Below are positions 8,532 to 16,706 of a DNA stretch of 64,000 nt, piece after piece; within the stretch, counting starts at the first letter, position 1, and the number at the start of each line of letters is the position of its first letter. Origin of the DNA: an uncultured Porphyromonadaceae bacterium. GTDB taxonomy: Bacteria > Bacteroidota > Bacteroidia > Bacteroidales > Muribaculaceae. The stretch is taken from NCBI GenBank assembly GCA_947176915.1, contig CAMWSM010000002.1:1-64000 (forward strand), given 5' to 3'. The translations under genes were made by a program, and so were the position numbers. The notes beneath the pieces were generated by a model. The model had not been told where the DNA came from. It saw only the letters and a list, made by a program, of their open reading frames with translations, and did no database searches.

Positions 8532-9671
8532 TTAATCCAGCGTGATAAGTACAATCTGTGGATATGCCCCGAAACGAAAGGCTATGTTTTCTCCGATACC
8601 CGTGCTGACATACAGTTTCCGGTCCCCCTCATTGTAGAGCCCTCCCCATTCGGGATATGCCCAGGAGGATGGCGACCATTTCCCTATTTTAAATTGCATA
8701 GCGTGGGTATGGCCGGAGAGGGTAAGGTCAATACCAGAATGGGGGAGCACTTCGCGTCGCCAATGTGAAGGGTCGTGAGAAAGTAGAATTTTAAACTCAT
8801 CTTCGGGCAAACCTTTTATGGCTTTGGGGAGATCAGCCTGATTGGTAAATCTTTTTCCACCGGCGTTGTCCACTCCCGCTAAAGCTATGCTGTCGTTTCC
8901 CTGTTTGATCTGGACAGATTCATTGCGGAGCAGATGCCAGCCGATTTCAGATTCATTGGAGATAACTTTCGCAAGTTCTTTCTCCGGTGAGTCAGGCGCG
9001 GTGTATTCCCGATAGAGGCAATAGTCATGATTGCCCAACACGGAATAAATCCCATCTTTCGCCTTGAGTCGGGAGAGAATTTCCTTGAACTCGGTTATTT
9101 CTCCGGATGATGAATTTACGAGGTCGCCTGTGAAGACAATCAGATCGGGATTAAGAGAATTGACCTTCTCTACGATCCTGTCTACCGTAGCCGGTGAATC
9201 ATGGTATGTTCCTATATGAAAATCGGAGAGTTGCACAATCCTGTAACCTTTGAAAGATGGGGGGATTTTAGAGGATGGAATACTGACCTCATCAACAGTT
9301 ATCTTTTTCCATCCGAATATAATTCCATACAAAGAAATTCCGAGCCATCCCACCGCGCAAGCCAATCCGAGGATATTGAACAGACGGCTGCCCGGCTGCC
9401 AGAACAATCCCACACCTTTCCCTAACACTGAGAAGAGACAGAAAATCAGAGTGGTTAGAAAAACGCATAAAGTCAGCCAAAAGAGCCAGTTGAGCATACT
9501 CTGCCTTGTGTCGCCTCCTAAGAACATTCTCCCAAGCACCAACAGGTAGGCAATGCTTGGTAAAAGAAATAAGCCCTTGCCCCATAGCGGAGCAGCAGGA
9601 ATGATCCCGAAGATGACATAAGAGTCAAGAAGAATCAGAAGTATAACAAGAACACTAAATACAATTGACAT
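8532..9671 (-). CDS. Membrane-anchored calcineurin-like metallophosphoesterase
   Basis: 379 residues. About four hydrophobic segments occupy residues 1-130. The phosphoesterase domain spans ~145-375 with the full metal-binding set: QLSDFHIG, FTGDLVNS, LGNHDYC, LLSHDPSHW and SGHTHAMQ. This is the YkuE/YaeI-like arrangement; relatives hydrolyse phosphodiesters such as UDP-diacylglucosamine or other envelope lipids, but the substrate cannot be assigned here. It stands alone, with 136 bases before the Fe-S gene and its own likely promoter at 9776-9783. Confidence 0.92.
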   Translation of the reverse strand: MSIVFSVLVILLILLDSYVIFGIIPAAPLWGKGLFLLPSIAYLLVLGRMFLGGDTRQSMLNWLFWLTLCVFLTTLIFCLFSVLGKGVGLFWQPGSRLFNILGLACAVGWLGISLYGIIFGWKKITVDEVSIPSSKIPPSFKGYRIVQLSDFHIGTYHDSPATVDRIVEKVNSLNPDLIVFTGDLVNSSSGEITEFKEILSRLKAKDGIYSVLGNHDYCLYREYTAPDSPEKELAKVISNESEIGWHLLRNESVQIKQGNDSIALAGVDNAGGKRFTNQADLPKAIKGLPEDEFKILLSHDPSHWRREVLPHSGIDLTLSGHTHAMQFKIGKWSPSSWAYPEWGGLYNEGDRKLYVSTGIGENIAFRFGAYPQIVLITLD

Positions 9672-9775
9672 TTTAAAACTTTCTTAGTTGAGATATAACT
9701 ATAAAACATCAAAACCGCCGCATAAATTATCTGGGCAGTCAAAATATTTCGTAAACAAACGTCAATTAAATCATA

Positions 9776-9783
9776 CAAATGTA
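9776..9783 (-). promoter_or_regulatory. Possible -7 element, metallophosphoesterase gene
   Basis: The minus strand reads TACATTTG, a TAnnTTTG match ~105 bases before the ATG. No clear -33 motif accompanies it. Confidence 0.4.
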
Positions 9784-9923
9784 CGACAATAATATTTTAA
9801 AATTATAGTATCTGAATCCTCTTCATAGGATATCCACGGTCTTTTCTCGCACAAGGGATCCCACGTCGTGAAGCATCCTAACGCGGAGTTGTAACGCCGG
9901 GCGTTGAAGTCATATTGATTTTT

Positions 9924-12458
9924 TCAGAAGCGGAATTGGATGGAGGCGAGGATGGAGCGGGGGCGGAGACGGAAGGTGTGCTCGGAACGCGACAGTGTGC
10001 CGTAGTTGACATATTCATACCGGCGCTTGTTGAGGAGGTTATTGCCGGTCAGTGACAGTCTGATCCTGTTGTTGACTTTCCAGGTCGCAGATGCGTCAAG
10101 AAGGAGGAGATTGGCATTGTTTCCTTCCGGGAAATGAGTGAGATAGTGTTCTGCCCCTAATGTAAAATCTAAATAGTCGGCAGGCAGTATAGTGGCAAAG
10201 AGATTATGGTGGAAGGTATGATATGTGCTCTTTTCTTTCTCTATGTTGAGATTGGAAAAACCATATTCCGCCTCATAGTTGACCGATAGCCATTTCAGTA
10301 GACTTCCCTTGAAATAGGGTGAGATTCCGACGTTGACCTGACGATATGGAATCACATAATTGTCGCGCATGGAAGAGGCAGACGAAAGAGATGATTCTGC
10401 CTCCAATCCCACCACCATCCTACTATGTCCTAATCCCTTGCTGAAACTTCCCTTAATTTGCCACGTGGCGTTATGGAAAAGTCGGTCTGCATAAGAGGAT
10501 ATTATGAAATCCTCAATAAACTGCTGATTCCACATTATATGGCTTCTGTGATAGCTATATTGGGTAGAGAGGTTGAAGAACAGAGATTTCATAGGGTTAC
10601 GGTAGCGATAAGTAAGCGCTGCCGACACATTTTGATTATACTTATCCGGATTAGAGGCTATGAAGAGGTTGCGATAGTCAGCCAAAACCGGTATATTGAT
10701 ATTGAGATATGGCCGGGGAGAACCGAGCTTATATTTTGCATATCCTGATAACTCGGATTTGGAGGTAAGTTGTCTTCTCACACTGAACAGAGTTGCTAAA
10801 TTCAGATAGTCATGTTGCCCGGCTATGGAATAGTGATGCCATTTCAAGGGTAAGCTAAACGATATTCTCCAGCCATTTCTATTGTAATCCACCTGAGGAT
10901 AAGCATAAATATTTGAAAGGAATGCCTGATGGATGCCCTCATTGTCAAATTTTCCGAATCCGTCAAGCGTGCTGTTCATACGATGATAGTTCAGGTCGAG
11001 TCCGGCTGTGAGGTAATATTTCCAGAAACGCGTCAGTTTGCCGAAGCGAGTTTCCGTCGTGCTCCTGAAATCTGTTGAGCCAATACTTTGGGAAGCCTCT
11101 TCAGTGCCTGATACGAGAAGGATGTCGGGACTATGGCTGAAAGAATTTCGGGAAGTCAGTGTGAATAGTTTCTTATCATTACGTTTTACTAACTTAAGGT
11201 CATTCAGAGCGGAAAGATTCTTCCTGCTGACGAGTTCATTAATATCGAATGAGCCGGTAACGGAAGATTTTGACTTATTCAAGCTTCCGTTGACTGTAAG
11301 TTTATCCTTAAGATAATATCCGCGTTTGTTTGTCTCACTGTAAAACTGAGCAGCCAGGGCATGGCTATGGGTGCGCTGTTGATTATTCTGAACGAATGTC
11401 GGAATATGGTTTTCGAAATAGTCAGTAACCACTCCTGAATTATAGTCCAGCCTATCCCCTTTGTAGTCGAATTTCAACCTCATGGATGTGTCGCCGGTTT
11501 TCCATGCTGTAATGGCGTTGGCAAGCCACGACAGGTTGTCGCGAGTCCTTTTCTCCGATAGGGGACTTGATACTATGTCTGCGGAGATATACTCGCGCCA
11601 AAGAGATGAAGAATAGTCGGAAGAGAACATTATGTCGAAATCATGCTCACTGATCTCATGGGCAGGATTCCATCCGGTATTGTCTGCCTTAAAAGTGAAC
11701 ATATTCTGGATTTTGGCAGCCATGCGCATCGCAAAAAGAGAGCCGTTATAAAGAAATGGCTGCATTCCTGCGGCAGCCTGCGCCACGCCTACCCATCGGC
11801 TCTGGGCGTCATCCTTCAATTTGAGGTTGATACCCGCCTCTTCCGGAAACTCTATCCCCTCCAGCGCCTTTACAGGCTGATGATGCTCCATCACCTCCAC
11901 CGACTTCACATCTTTATGAGAGATATTGTTAGTGGCAAGACCATATTGGCCTCCGAGGACATCATTGCCGTCAAGATAGAATTTATTGATTGGTTTACCT
12001 TGATATTTTATCGTTCCATCCTTCTCCACCTTTATTCCGGGCAGTCGCTTTATGACATCGATGATTGCATTATCCTTGGCATTGGCATATTTCGCCACAT
12101 TGAACACAAGAGTATCCCCCTTGGCATAAATGTCGGGAGCCTCCACTATCACATCATTAAGCCGGGTGGCTTTATGATTCAGACACACTTTGGTGAAATC
12201 AGATGAAACAGGTAAGGTGAGGGTTTCATATCCCATCCTACGGAAAGATACGGAATCGGCTCCCTCCTTAGGCGACAACACAAACCGTCCCTCCTTATCA
12301 GTGGAGACGAACGCATCTTTCGCCTTTACAATCACTCCGACAATAGGTTCACCGGAAACGGCGTCCGTTACGATTCCGGAGAGTTTGCCCGGGACTGCTG
12401 CCGTTGAAGACAGCAACCCGAGCAATACAGAAAGTATGAAAAAATTGAGTCGGTTCAT
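9924..12458 (-). CDS. Outer-membrane beta-barrel protein with carboxypeptidase-like N-terminal domain (module 1)
   Basis: About 844 residues. The ATG at 12458 is chosen over an upstream TTG because it overlaps the preceding gene's stop (ATGA). A signal peptide is followed by a carboxypeptidase-regulatory-like domain (GKLSGIVTDAVSGEPIVG, ~22-100), a plug-like region (VIKRLPGIKVEKDG, FYLDGNDVLGGQYG, VEVMEHHQPVKAL) and a long C-terminal barrel ending RSILASIQFRF with terminal Phe. It is related to TonB-dependent receptors but has no visible SusD partner. It is translationally coupled to the GLPGLI gene and paralogous to the barrel at 22986-25328. Confidence 0.9.
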   Translation of the reverse strand: MNRLNFFILSVLLGLLSSTAAVPGKLSGIVTDAVSGEPIVGVIVKAKDAFVSTDKEGRFVLSPKEGADSVSFRRMGYETLTLPVSSDFTKVCLNHKATRLNDVIVEAPDIYAKGDTLVFNVAKYANAKDNAIIDVIKRLPGIKVEKDGTIKYQGKPINKFYLDGNDVLGGQYGLATNNISHKDVKSVEVMEHHQPVKALEGIEFPEEAGINLKLKDDAQSRWVGVAQAAAGMQPFLYNGSLFAMRMAAKIQNMFTFKADNTGWNPAHEISEHDFDIMFSSDYSSSLWREYISADIVSSPLSEKRTRDNLSWLANAITAWKTGDTSMRLKFDYKGDRLDYNSGVVTDYFENHIPTFVQNNQQRTHSHALAAQFYSETNKRGYYLKDKLTVNGSLNKSKSSVTGSFDINELVSRKNLSALNDLKLVKRNDKKLFTLTSRNSFSHSPDILLVSGTEEASQSIGSTDFRSTTETRFGKLTRFWKYYLTAGLDLNYHRMNSTLDGFGKFDNEGIHQAFLSNIYAYPQVDYNRNGWRISFSLPLKWHHYSIAGQHDYLNLATLFSVRRQLTSKSELSGYAKYKLGSPRPYLNINIPVLADYRNLFIASNPDKYNQNVSAALTYRYRNPMKSLFFNLSTQYSYHRSHIMWNQQFIEDFIISSYADRLFHNATWQIKGSFSKGLGHSRMVVGLEAESSLSSASSMRDNYVIPYRQVNVGISPYFKGSLLKWLSVNYEAEYGFSNLNIEKEKSTYHTFHHNLFATILPADYLDFTLGAEHYLTHFPEGNNANLLLLDASATWKVNNRIRLSLTGNNLLNKRRYEYVNYGTLSRSEHTFRLRPRSILASIQFRF

Positions 12459-13336
12459 TTCTTCCAATCGGTTTCAATGTAGTCATAGGTAAGGTCCATT
12501 GGATCGTAGGCATCCAATGCAGGATTGCCGGCGGTGTCTGAAACTGTGATGTGTCCTCCTGTTGTGGCTTCATAATATGCGTAAGGATTCACATCATAGC
12601 GATGTTTGGCATCGTAATAATCCTTGCGTTTCACATTATTGAAAGGCACTTTATAGATCGTTATGGGACGGTCTGCTTTCGACTTGATGCCGATACACTC
12701 AAAGGTGTAATATCCGTTTTCGTCAGAAGCTTTCATTATCAGTCCCGGCAATCCGTGAAGTTTCCAGGGTCCTTCCGGCAAGGGAATTTCTTCTGTGTAG
12801 AAGACGGTCCATTCCCTCCCCCGGAATTTACATCTCGCACTCTGACATTCGTAGCCGAGCACGGTGGCGACAGAATCTGTAAGTTCCCAATCGAGTTGCG
12901 GCATCTCCTCCTCATATTTAAACCAGTCCTGACAAATTTTCTCCGTGTGGGTGAGTTTCCCTTCCGGGTAGTTTTTAAAGATGGTCATAAACTCTCCGTT
13001 ACTAAGCTTTCCCTCTATTGCCGCGTCAGCAATCTGTTCCGGACTCGAATTCATAAGAAGAGAATCGACAGTCAGATTCTTATAGCTGGAAAACTTTGAC
13101 AGTCCGTCAGGCCCGATCTGGAGCAGCATATTGTCGCTCGATATATTCTCCTTAAGCTGCCCTGTGGTGTCTACGCAGATACTGTAGTCATAGACAAATT
13201 CCATTATTTCCGGAGCTAAAGTTTCTGTTTCCGGCACAGAAGCTGAAAAGATGTTGAGAGTCCTTCGGGTTGATTTGCCTGACACTATGGCAGACATTAT
13301 TGCACACACGCTAAGGAATAAAATAACTTTCTTCAT
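12455..13336 (-). CDS. GLPGLI family protein (module 1)
   Basis: 293 residues with an N-terminal signal peptide (FLSVCAIMSAIVSG). The family hallmark is present in PWKLHGLPGLIMKASDENG (~175-195), preceded by a paired-cysteine motif (ECQSARCKFRG) and YTEEIPLPEG. GLPGLI proteins are a Bacteroidota-specific exported family of unknown function, often beside TonB-like barrels. It is first in a two-gene operon; its stop overlaps the barrel start by four bases. A -7 element at 13370-13377 and the divergent histidine kinase suggest two-component control. Confidence 0.92.
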   Translation of the reverse strand: MKKVILFLSVCAIMSAIVSGKSTRRTLNIFSASVPETETLAPEIMEFVYDYSICVDTTGQLKENISSDNMLLQIGPDGLSKFSSYKNLTVDSLLMNSSPEQIADAAIEGKLSNGEFMTIFKNYPEGKLTHTEKICQDWFKYEEEMPQLDWELTDSVATVLGYECQSARCKFRGREWTVFYTEEIPLPEGPWKLHGLPGLIMKASDENGYYTFECIGIKSKADRPITIYKVPFNNVKRKDYYDAKHRYDVNPYAYYEATTGGHITVSDTAGNPALDAYDPMDLTYDYIETDWKK

Positions 13337-13369
13337 ATCTTTTTTATTTAGGTTGAAATTTTATTGCTG

Positions 13370-13377
13370 CAAAGTTA
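13370..13377 (-). promoter_or_regulatory. Bacteroidota -7 element, module 1
   Basis: The minus strand reads TAACTTTG followed by CAGCA, 34 bases before the GLPGLI ATG. Confidence 0.6.
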
Positions 13378-13473
13378 CTCCAACATCTGCCTGCAAGCCG
13401 AAAATAATCATTATTCAAACATTAAGGAATTATTACTAAATTATTACTGTCAGGGGAATAACTTGAGATAGAG

Positions 13474-13504
13474 TTAGGGTGAACAGATAGTTTTAGTAAT
13501 TTTG
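13474..13504 (+). promoter_or_regulatory. Promoter of the histidine kinase gene, near-leaderless
   Basis: TTAG (three of four bases of the -33 TTTG) is separated by exactly 19 bases from TAATTTTG at 13497-13504. The kinase ATG starts four bases after the -7 element, so transcription should begin at the ATG itself. Confidence 0.6.
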
Positions 13505-13508
13505 CAAT

Positions 13509-15002
13509 ATGGAAAAAAGGATCAAGACTCTTTATATTATCACCATCATAGCGATACTTGCATTCCTCGGAATGCAGATATATTGGCTACATACCCGTTA
13601 CGAGATTTCTCTTAAGGAGTATGAGCAGGAACTGGGCGAACGCATAGTGAAATGTGTGGATGACTATAATTCAATCCGGGAACATGCCAATGCTCATCCT
13701 AATGACACACTTAAACCTGATAAAAAAGACATTGTTTTTAATATACCGCGATTTCAGCTGCATCAAATATATGGTGATACAGTAGAGACAAAGCGAACAG
13801 CAACAATCACCACTTATCTTTTTTCAGCACACGAGCTCCTCGGGATAGAGCCGGGTTCCCCTCTTAGCGATGAACAGAAGATGAAAGCTGCGGAACTGGC
13901 TCAGGAGCGTATGATAGCGCCCGCTGATTCAGTTGTGTTTGACGCATCAGGGGCAAGAGATGAGAATGAGGCGTGGAGAGCTACCAGAAATGTTCAGATA
14001 GAGAGGGATTGTCCTTTTACAGAGGAGGGTATTGATTCGGTCCTAAATAAATCCGAAATAAAAACGAAAATCTCTTTGACATTGGCTGACAGCATGGTAT
14101 GGGAAACAAGTAAGGTGTATGATCTGTCGCTTTTCCGACCCGGGCTGTCTGTTGTGTTGCCTTACTCTCAGCTCGAAGGACGCATAGTAACCATTGATTC
14201 TGGTATAAATCCGTTTGAGGTGTTTCCGGGGATGTGGAAAACTTTTACTGCATCATTTATAGTGTCGGGGTTTCTTATTGTATGCCTTGTCCTGCAAATT
14301 TCCACTGTCAGGAAATTATCCCGTCTCGACAAAATGCGCAACAGTTTCATCACTACCATGATTCATGAGCTGAAACGACCCATCTCCACACTGAAAATGT
14401 GTGTGTCGGGCGTGGAGAATGAACAGATGATGGAGGATAGGGAGGTAAAGAAGGAGTTGATGACAGAGACTCGGAATGCCCTTGACAATCTGTCTGCCTA
14501 TTTTTCCAAACTGCGTGATATTACATTCAATAATGTGGAGCAGATTCCTTTGAATTTGCAAAACGTGAGTCTGAAGAAACTGTTTGACAGTGTAGTTTCG
14601 GCGACGATTGCTCCTGCCGGCAAGACGGTGATCATAAATAATAAAATTGATGAGGATATTGAGATTTCGGCAGATCGCTCGCATCTGCACAATATTCTGA
14701 ATAATCTTGTGGAGAACGCTGTGAAATATTCGGGAGATTCAGTTGAGATTAATGCTGCGGCAGAAGAGAGGGAAGGAGTGGTGGAGCTTAAGATAAGCGA
14801 TACAGGCAATGGTATTTCATCAGCGGATCTCAGGCATATTTTCAAAAGATTCTATCGTGGAAAAGCATCTTCAGAGGAACAACCGGGTATGGGATTAGGA
14901 TTGGCGTATGTGAAACTTCTGGTTGAGGCTCATGGGGGAGAGATAACCGTAGATAGCAATGAGGGGAAAGGGACGTGCTTTACAATAATATTACCGCAAT
15001 GA
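13509..15002 (+). CDS. Sensor histidine kinase
   Basis: 497 residues. Membrane helices at ~7-26 and ~246-266 bracket a periplasmic sensor domain of ~220 residues with no recognisable fold. The dimerisation/phosphoacceptor helix carries MIHELKRPISTLK (His ~283). The ATPase domain has NNLVENAVKYSG (N box), SDTGNGIS (G1) and GMGLGLAYV (G2). The unusual HELKRP box is the form common in Bacteroidota kinases. The stop overlaps the response-regulator start, and the gene is divergent from the GLPGLI/barrel operon, its likely target. A start at 13509 is required for the first membrane helix. Confidence 0.93.
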   Translation: MEKRIKTLYIITIIAILAFLGMQIYWLHTRYEISLKEYEQELGERIVKCVDDYNSIREHANAHPNDTLKPDKKDIVFNIPRFQLHQIYGDTVETKRTATITTYLFSAHELLGIEPGSPLSDEQKMKAAELAQERMIAPADSVVFDASGARDENEAWRATRNVQIERDCPFTEEGIDSVLNKSEIKTKISLTLADSMVWETSKVYDLSLFRPGLSVVLPYSQLEGRIVTIDSGINPFEVFPGMWKTFTASFIVSGFLIVCLVLQISTVRKLSRLDKMRNSFITTMIHELKRPISTLKMCVSGVENEQMMEDREVKKELMTETRNALDNLSAYFSKLRDITFNNVEQIPLNLQNVSLKKLFDSVVSATIAPAGKTVIINNKIDEDIEISADRSHLHNILNNLVENAVKYSGDSVEINAAAEEREGVVELKISDTGNGISSADLRHIFKRFYRGKASSEEQPGMGLGLAYVKLLVEAHGGEITVDSNEGKGTCFTIILPQ

Positions 15003-15682
15003 TGAAGATAATCAAGATACTTTTAGTGGATGATGACATTAAGAATTCGATGTTGCTCAAGCGTTTTATCGAGGCGGAGGGGTATGAAGTGATCTATGCC
15101 AATAACGGTAGAGTCGGACTGGAGATGTACAAGGAAACGCGGCCGGACATAATCTTGCTTGATATAAATATGCCGGAACTTGATGGATTTGAGATGGCGC
15201 GAATAATCCGGCAGAACGACAAGAGGGTGATTATCTTCTTTTTGACCGACCGCACTGATAAAGTAGACCGTCTGCATGGTTTCTCCCTAAAAGGTAACGA
15301 CTATATCCCTAAGCCATTTTATCCGGAGGAATTGATTGCAAAGATAAATGAGCGTTTTGAGAGTATGATTGTGAATCAGGATGTGGAGTATCAGTTGGGC
15401 GATACGGTGTTCTGTCCTAATCTTGCCTCAATCACTTATAAGGGGGAAACCCACTCCCTCTCTGTCCGTCAGACGGAAATCCTTCAGATGCTTGCCGAGA
15501 ATATTGGTCATCCTGTGGAACGTGAGGCGATACTTGACAAAATATGGGGAGATTCAAGCTATTCCAATTCCCTTGCCTTGAATGTTCAGATAACTTATAT
15601 CCGGAGACTGATCGCCGATCCGACGATAACAATCACCTCCATCAAGAAGAGGGGCTATATCCTGTCAGTAAACCATCCTTAG
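14999..15682 (+). CDS. OmpR-family response regulator
   Basis: About 228 residues. The receiver domain (~4-115) has the acidic pocket VDDD, phosphoacceptor Asp in ILLDINMPELDG and Lys in YIPKPF. The C-terminal winged helix (~135-225) includes LSVRQTEILQMLAENIG and RRLIADPTITITSIKKRGYI. The ATG at 14999 overlaps the kinase stop as ATGA; an in-frame GTG at 14975 is inside the kinase gene and less likely. It forms a cognate pair with the kinase. Confidence 0.94.
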   Translation: MMKIIKILLVDDDIKNSMLLKRFIEAEGYEVIYANNGRVGLEMYKETRPDIILLDINMPELDGFEMARIIRQNDKRVIIFFLTDRTDKVDRLHGFSLKGNDYIPKPFYPEELIAKINERFESMIVNQDVEYQLGDTVFCPNLASITYKGETHSLSVRQTEILQMLAENIGHPVEREAILDKIWGDSSYSNSLALNVQITYIRRLIADPTITITSIKKRGYILSVNHP

Positions 15683-15726
15683 CTGCAAGTGTTTTCTATA
15701 TTGAAGCAATAAATGATTAGTTTGAT

Positions 15727-16578
15727 ATGGGAAAGCTGTTAGAGCGTCGTAAGGCTGTGAGCCATTTTGGAACTCTCCCCGGGAGCGGTACAGTGGAGCA
15801 TTGTTCCATGAGCAGTGATGTGTTGGGAGTAACGAAAGATTTCTCAATTTATCTCCCCGCCGGTTATGAAGAAAGCGAATGTCGTTATCCGGTAGCTTAT
15901 CTGTTTCATCCTGCGGGAGGAAACCATGAGATGTGGATAAGCAAGGGGGATCTCCCTTTGATTGCAGATGATGCTGTCCGCTCCGGCATGGCGGTGCCGA
16001 TGATAGTGGTGTTGCCTGATGCGGCAGGGGAGGGGGATTTTCATTTAGGAAAACATTTGGGATATTTTTCCGTGCCGGGTTGGGATTATGAGAAATATTT
16101 TCATGAGGAACTCATACCTTTGATTGACTCTACATACCGCACTATATGTGATAAGAGACATCGCGCCATAATCGGAGCCTCAATGGGTGGAGAAGCTGCG
16201 ATTTCCTACGCTCAGAAATATCCGGAGTACTATGGAAGCGCATGTGCCTTGTGCGGCATTGTGGGGCATCCCGAGCAAAGCCAGATGGCAACCACCGATA
16301 AAGCCTATGCAGATTCCCTTATAGCAAATAATCCGACGGCATTTGTTGAAAATGCAGCTCCGGAGATAGTTGAAAAGCTGAAAGGAATAAGATGGTATGC
16401 CGACTGTGGCGACAACGATTATTTTTATGAAGGAAATATTGCCTTTTTCCTGGCGATGAAAAGAAAAGGAATTCCTATTGACTATAGGATGCGAAGCGGC
16501 ATACACGGATGGTATTACTGGGTTACCGGAATGGCTCCGATCCTGCAATTCCTTTCAATCGGTTTTATAGGAGTGTAG
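15727..16578 (+). CDS. Esterase family alpha/beta hydrolase (Fes/EstA-like)
   Basis: 283 residues. A serine hydrolase of the putative-esterase family: nucleophile Ser152 in GASMGGEAA, a likely acid at Asp229 or Asp231 in DCGDNDYFYEG, and His260 in SGIHGWYYW. The start of the domain reads DFSIYLPAGYEESECRYPVAYLFH. No signal peptide is visible, so it should be cytoplasmic, unlike many xylan or ferulate esterases of the family. It lies 44 bases after the response-regulator gene and may be co-transcribed. The substrate is unknown. Confidence 0.85.
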   Translation: MGKLLERRKAVSHFGTLPGSGTVEHCSMSSDVLGVTKDFSIYLPAGYEESECRYPVAYLFHPAGGNHEMWISKGDLPLIADDAVRSGMAVPMIVVLPDAAGEGDFHLGKHLGYFSVPGWDYEKYFHEELIPLIDSTYRTICDKRHRAIIGASMGGEAAISYAQKYPEYYGSACALCGIVGHPEQSQMATTDKAYADSLIANNPTAFVENAAPEIVEKLKGIRWYADCGDNDYFYEGNIAFFLAMKRKGIPIDYRMRSGIHGWYYWVTGMAPILQFLSIGFIGV

Positions 16579-16706
16579 AATAATAAATGGAGCAGGTAAT
16601 TATGGTATGAATATAGGAAAAAATGGTAGACCAAAATAGGGCATGAGTTTGTTATATAATAAAATCCTTTTGAAAAGTAAGTAAATTATATACCAAACAT
16701 AGAATA

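Noticed and set aside
9924-12458. Module 1 barrel considered as a SusC with SusD partner
   Set aside because: No SusD-like lipoprotein is adjacent; the neighbour is a GLPGLI protein.
12456-12467. TTG start for the module 1 barrel
   Set aside because: An ATG nine bases downstream overlaps the previous stop as ATGA and gives a normal signal peptide.
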